Assembly: GCA_023402915.1 (NCBI GenBank)
Contig: JAEYFO010000122.1
Span: 1 to 6,364 of the forward strand
Source: Bacillota bacterium
GTDB taxonomy: Bacteria; Bacillota; Clostridia; Christensenellales; CALWSW01
Length of the DNA stretch: 6,364 nucleotides
Direction of reading: 5' to 3'
Shown: positions 5,913 to 6,364 of the stretch, one piece after another
Position numbering within the stretch: position 1 is the stretch's first letter
Layout: every line of letters begins with the position of its first letter
Translations under genes and position numbers: made by a program
Notes under the pieces: model-generated
Told to the model about the DNA's origin: nothing
The model's input: only the letters and a program-made list of their open reading frames with translations
Database searches by the model: none

Positions 5913-6364
5913 ATGAGAAAACTGGGCTATTTTCTGGGCGTGATCGCTATGGCGCTGGCGCTGATCGTGATCCTGCTCACGGCGGTGGATCACGCCTGCT
6001 TTGACCGGAGTTTTTACGATTCCGAATATCAAAAGCTCGGCACGGCCCGCACCATCGGCATGAAGCACAGCGACTTGATGGACGTGACGGACCATCTGCT
6101 CGGCTACGTGCGCGGGCAGGAGGACACGCTCAAGATCAAGGCGAAGATCGACGGAAAGAACCGCACGGTGTTCAACGAGCGGGAGCGGACGCACATGGTG
6201 GACGTGCAGGCGCTCTATCTTTCGGCCATGAAGGTGCGAAATTACCTGGCGCTGGGCGCGGCCGCGCTGCTTTTGTTGACCATCCCGCTGGTGCGGCGCG
6301 ACCGCCTGCGGTTTTACAGCAAATGCTGCCTGTGGGGCTTCGCCATTGCGGGCGTGTGCATCGG
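5913..6364 (+). CDS. DUF1461/TIGR01906 family membrane protein, N-terminal part (3' end outside window)
   Basis: 150 codons are present and the frame runs off the window. ATG at 5913 follows AAAGG (5903-5907) by 5 bases. Residues about 4-25 form the first membrane helix. A 75-residue extracytoplasmic region follows with family signatures: FYDSEYQKLG (34-43), IGMKHSDLMDVTDHLLGY (48-65) and FNERERTHMVDVQALY (87-102). A second helix spans about 110-128, a charged RRDRLR loop follows, and a third helix begins near 139. This pattern fits the DUF1461/TIGR01906 family. To my recollection it contains Lit, which moves an acyl chain on the lipoprotein N-terminal cysteine to make lyso-form lipoproteins; conserved histidines matter there, and H94 is a candidate. 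Whether this member is Lit is inference, and the second half is not visible. The neighbouring sortase is a lipoprotein and could be a substrate. Confidence 0.85.
   Translation, partial: MRKLGYFLGVIAMALALIVILLTAVDHACFDRSFYDSEYQKLGTARTIGMKHSDLMDVTDHLLGYVRGQEDTLKIKAKIDGKNRTVFNERERTHMVDVQALYLSAMKVRNYLALGAAALLLLTIPLVRRDRLRFYSKCCLWGFAIAGVCI

Noticed and set aside
4181..5914. Reverse-strand open frame of about 577 codons with repeated Phe-Phe-Lys-type words
   Set aside because: It is antisense to the sortase and reads through the repeat cores; the recurring peptide words are translations of the DNA repeat, not a domain.

Overview
The window is GC-rich (about 60 % by eye) and every convincing gene is on the + strand. 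Class B sortase, secreted SH3-repeat protein, DUF1461/TIGR01906-type membrane protein, strong AGGAGG ribosome binding sites and a consensus sigma-A promoter point to a Gram-positive Bacillota, most likely a high-GC Clostridia-type gut bacterium. That placement is inference; no rRNA or other taxonomic marker is present.

Layout. 1-289: 3' end of an unrecognised protein with a Cys cluster and a C-terminal coiled coil. 414-1799: complete cysteinyl-tRNA synthetase (cysS), preceded by an A-rich, almost T-free leader and followed by a probable terminator. 1800-2635: over 800 bases without a convincing gene, full of degenerate repeats. 2636-2664: clear promoter, then a leader with two hairpins and, at 2752-4032, a secreted protein with four SH3-like modules and a very acidic linker, closed by an 11-bp terminator hairpin at 4073-4099. 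4102-4480: second repeat-filled gap. 4496-5290: class B sortase carried as a lipoprotein on a Thr-Pro stalk. 5291-5912: third repeat-filled gap. 5913 to the end: N-terminal part of a DUF1461/TIGR01906 membrane protein, the family that to my recollection includes the lipoprotein transacylase Lit.

How the parts relate. cysS is housekeeping. The other three complete or partial genes concern the cell surface: a secreted SH3 protein with no visible sorting motif, a membrane-tethered sortase, and a possible lipoprotein-modifying enzyme. They are not a tight operon, because a terminator and gaps of 463 and 622 bases separate them.

The most unusual content is the non-coding DNA. About 2 kb of the 6.4 kb is intergenic and carries many copies of a short T-run/G/A-run core (TTTTTGAAAAA and variants), nearly all in the same orientation as the genes, embedded in longer diverged repeats. 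I do not recognise this family. It explains the long reverse-strand open frames, which I do not consider genes.
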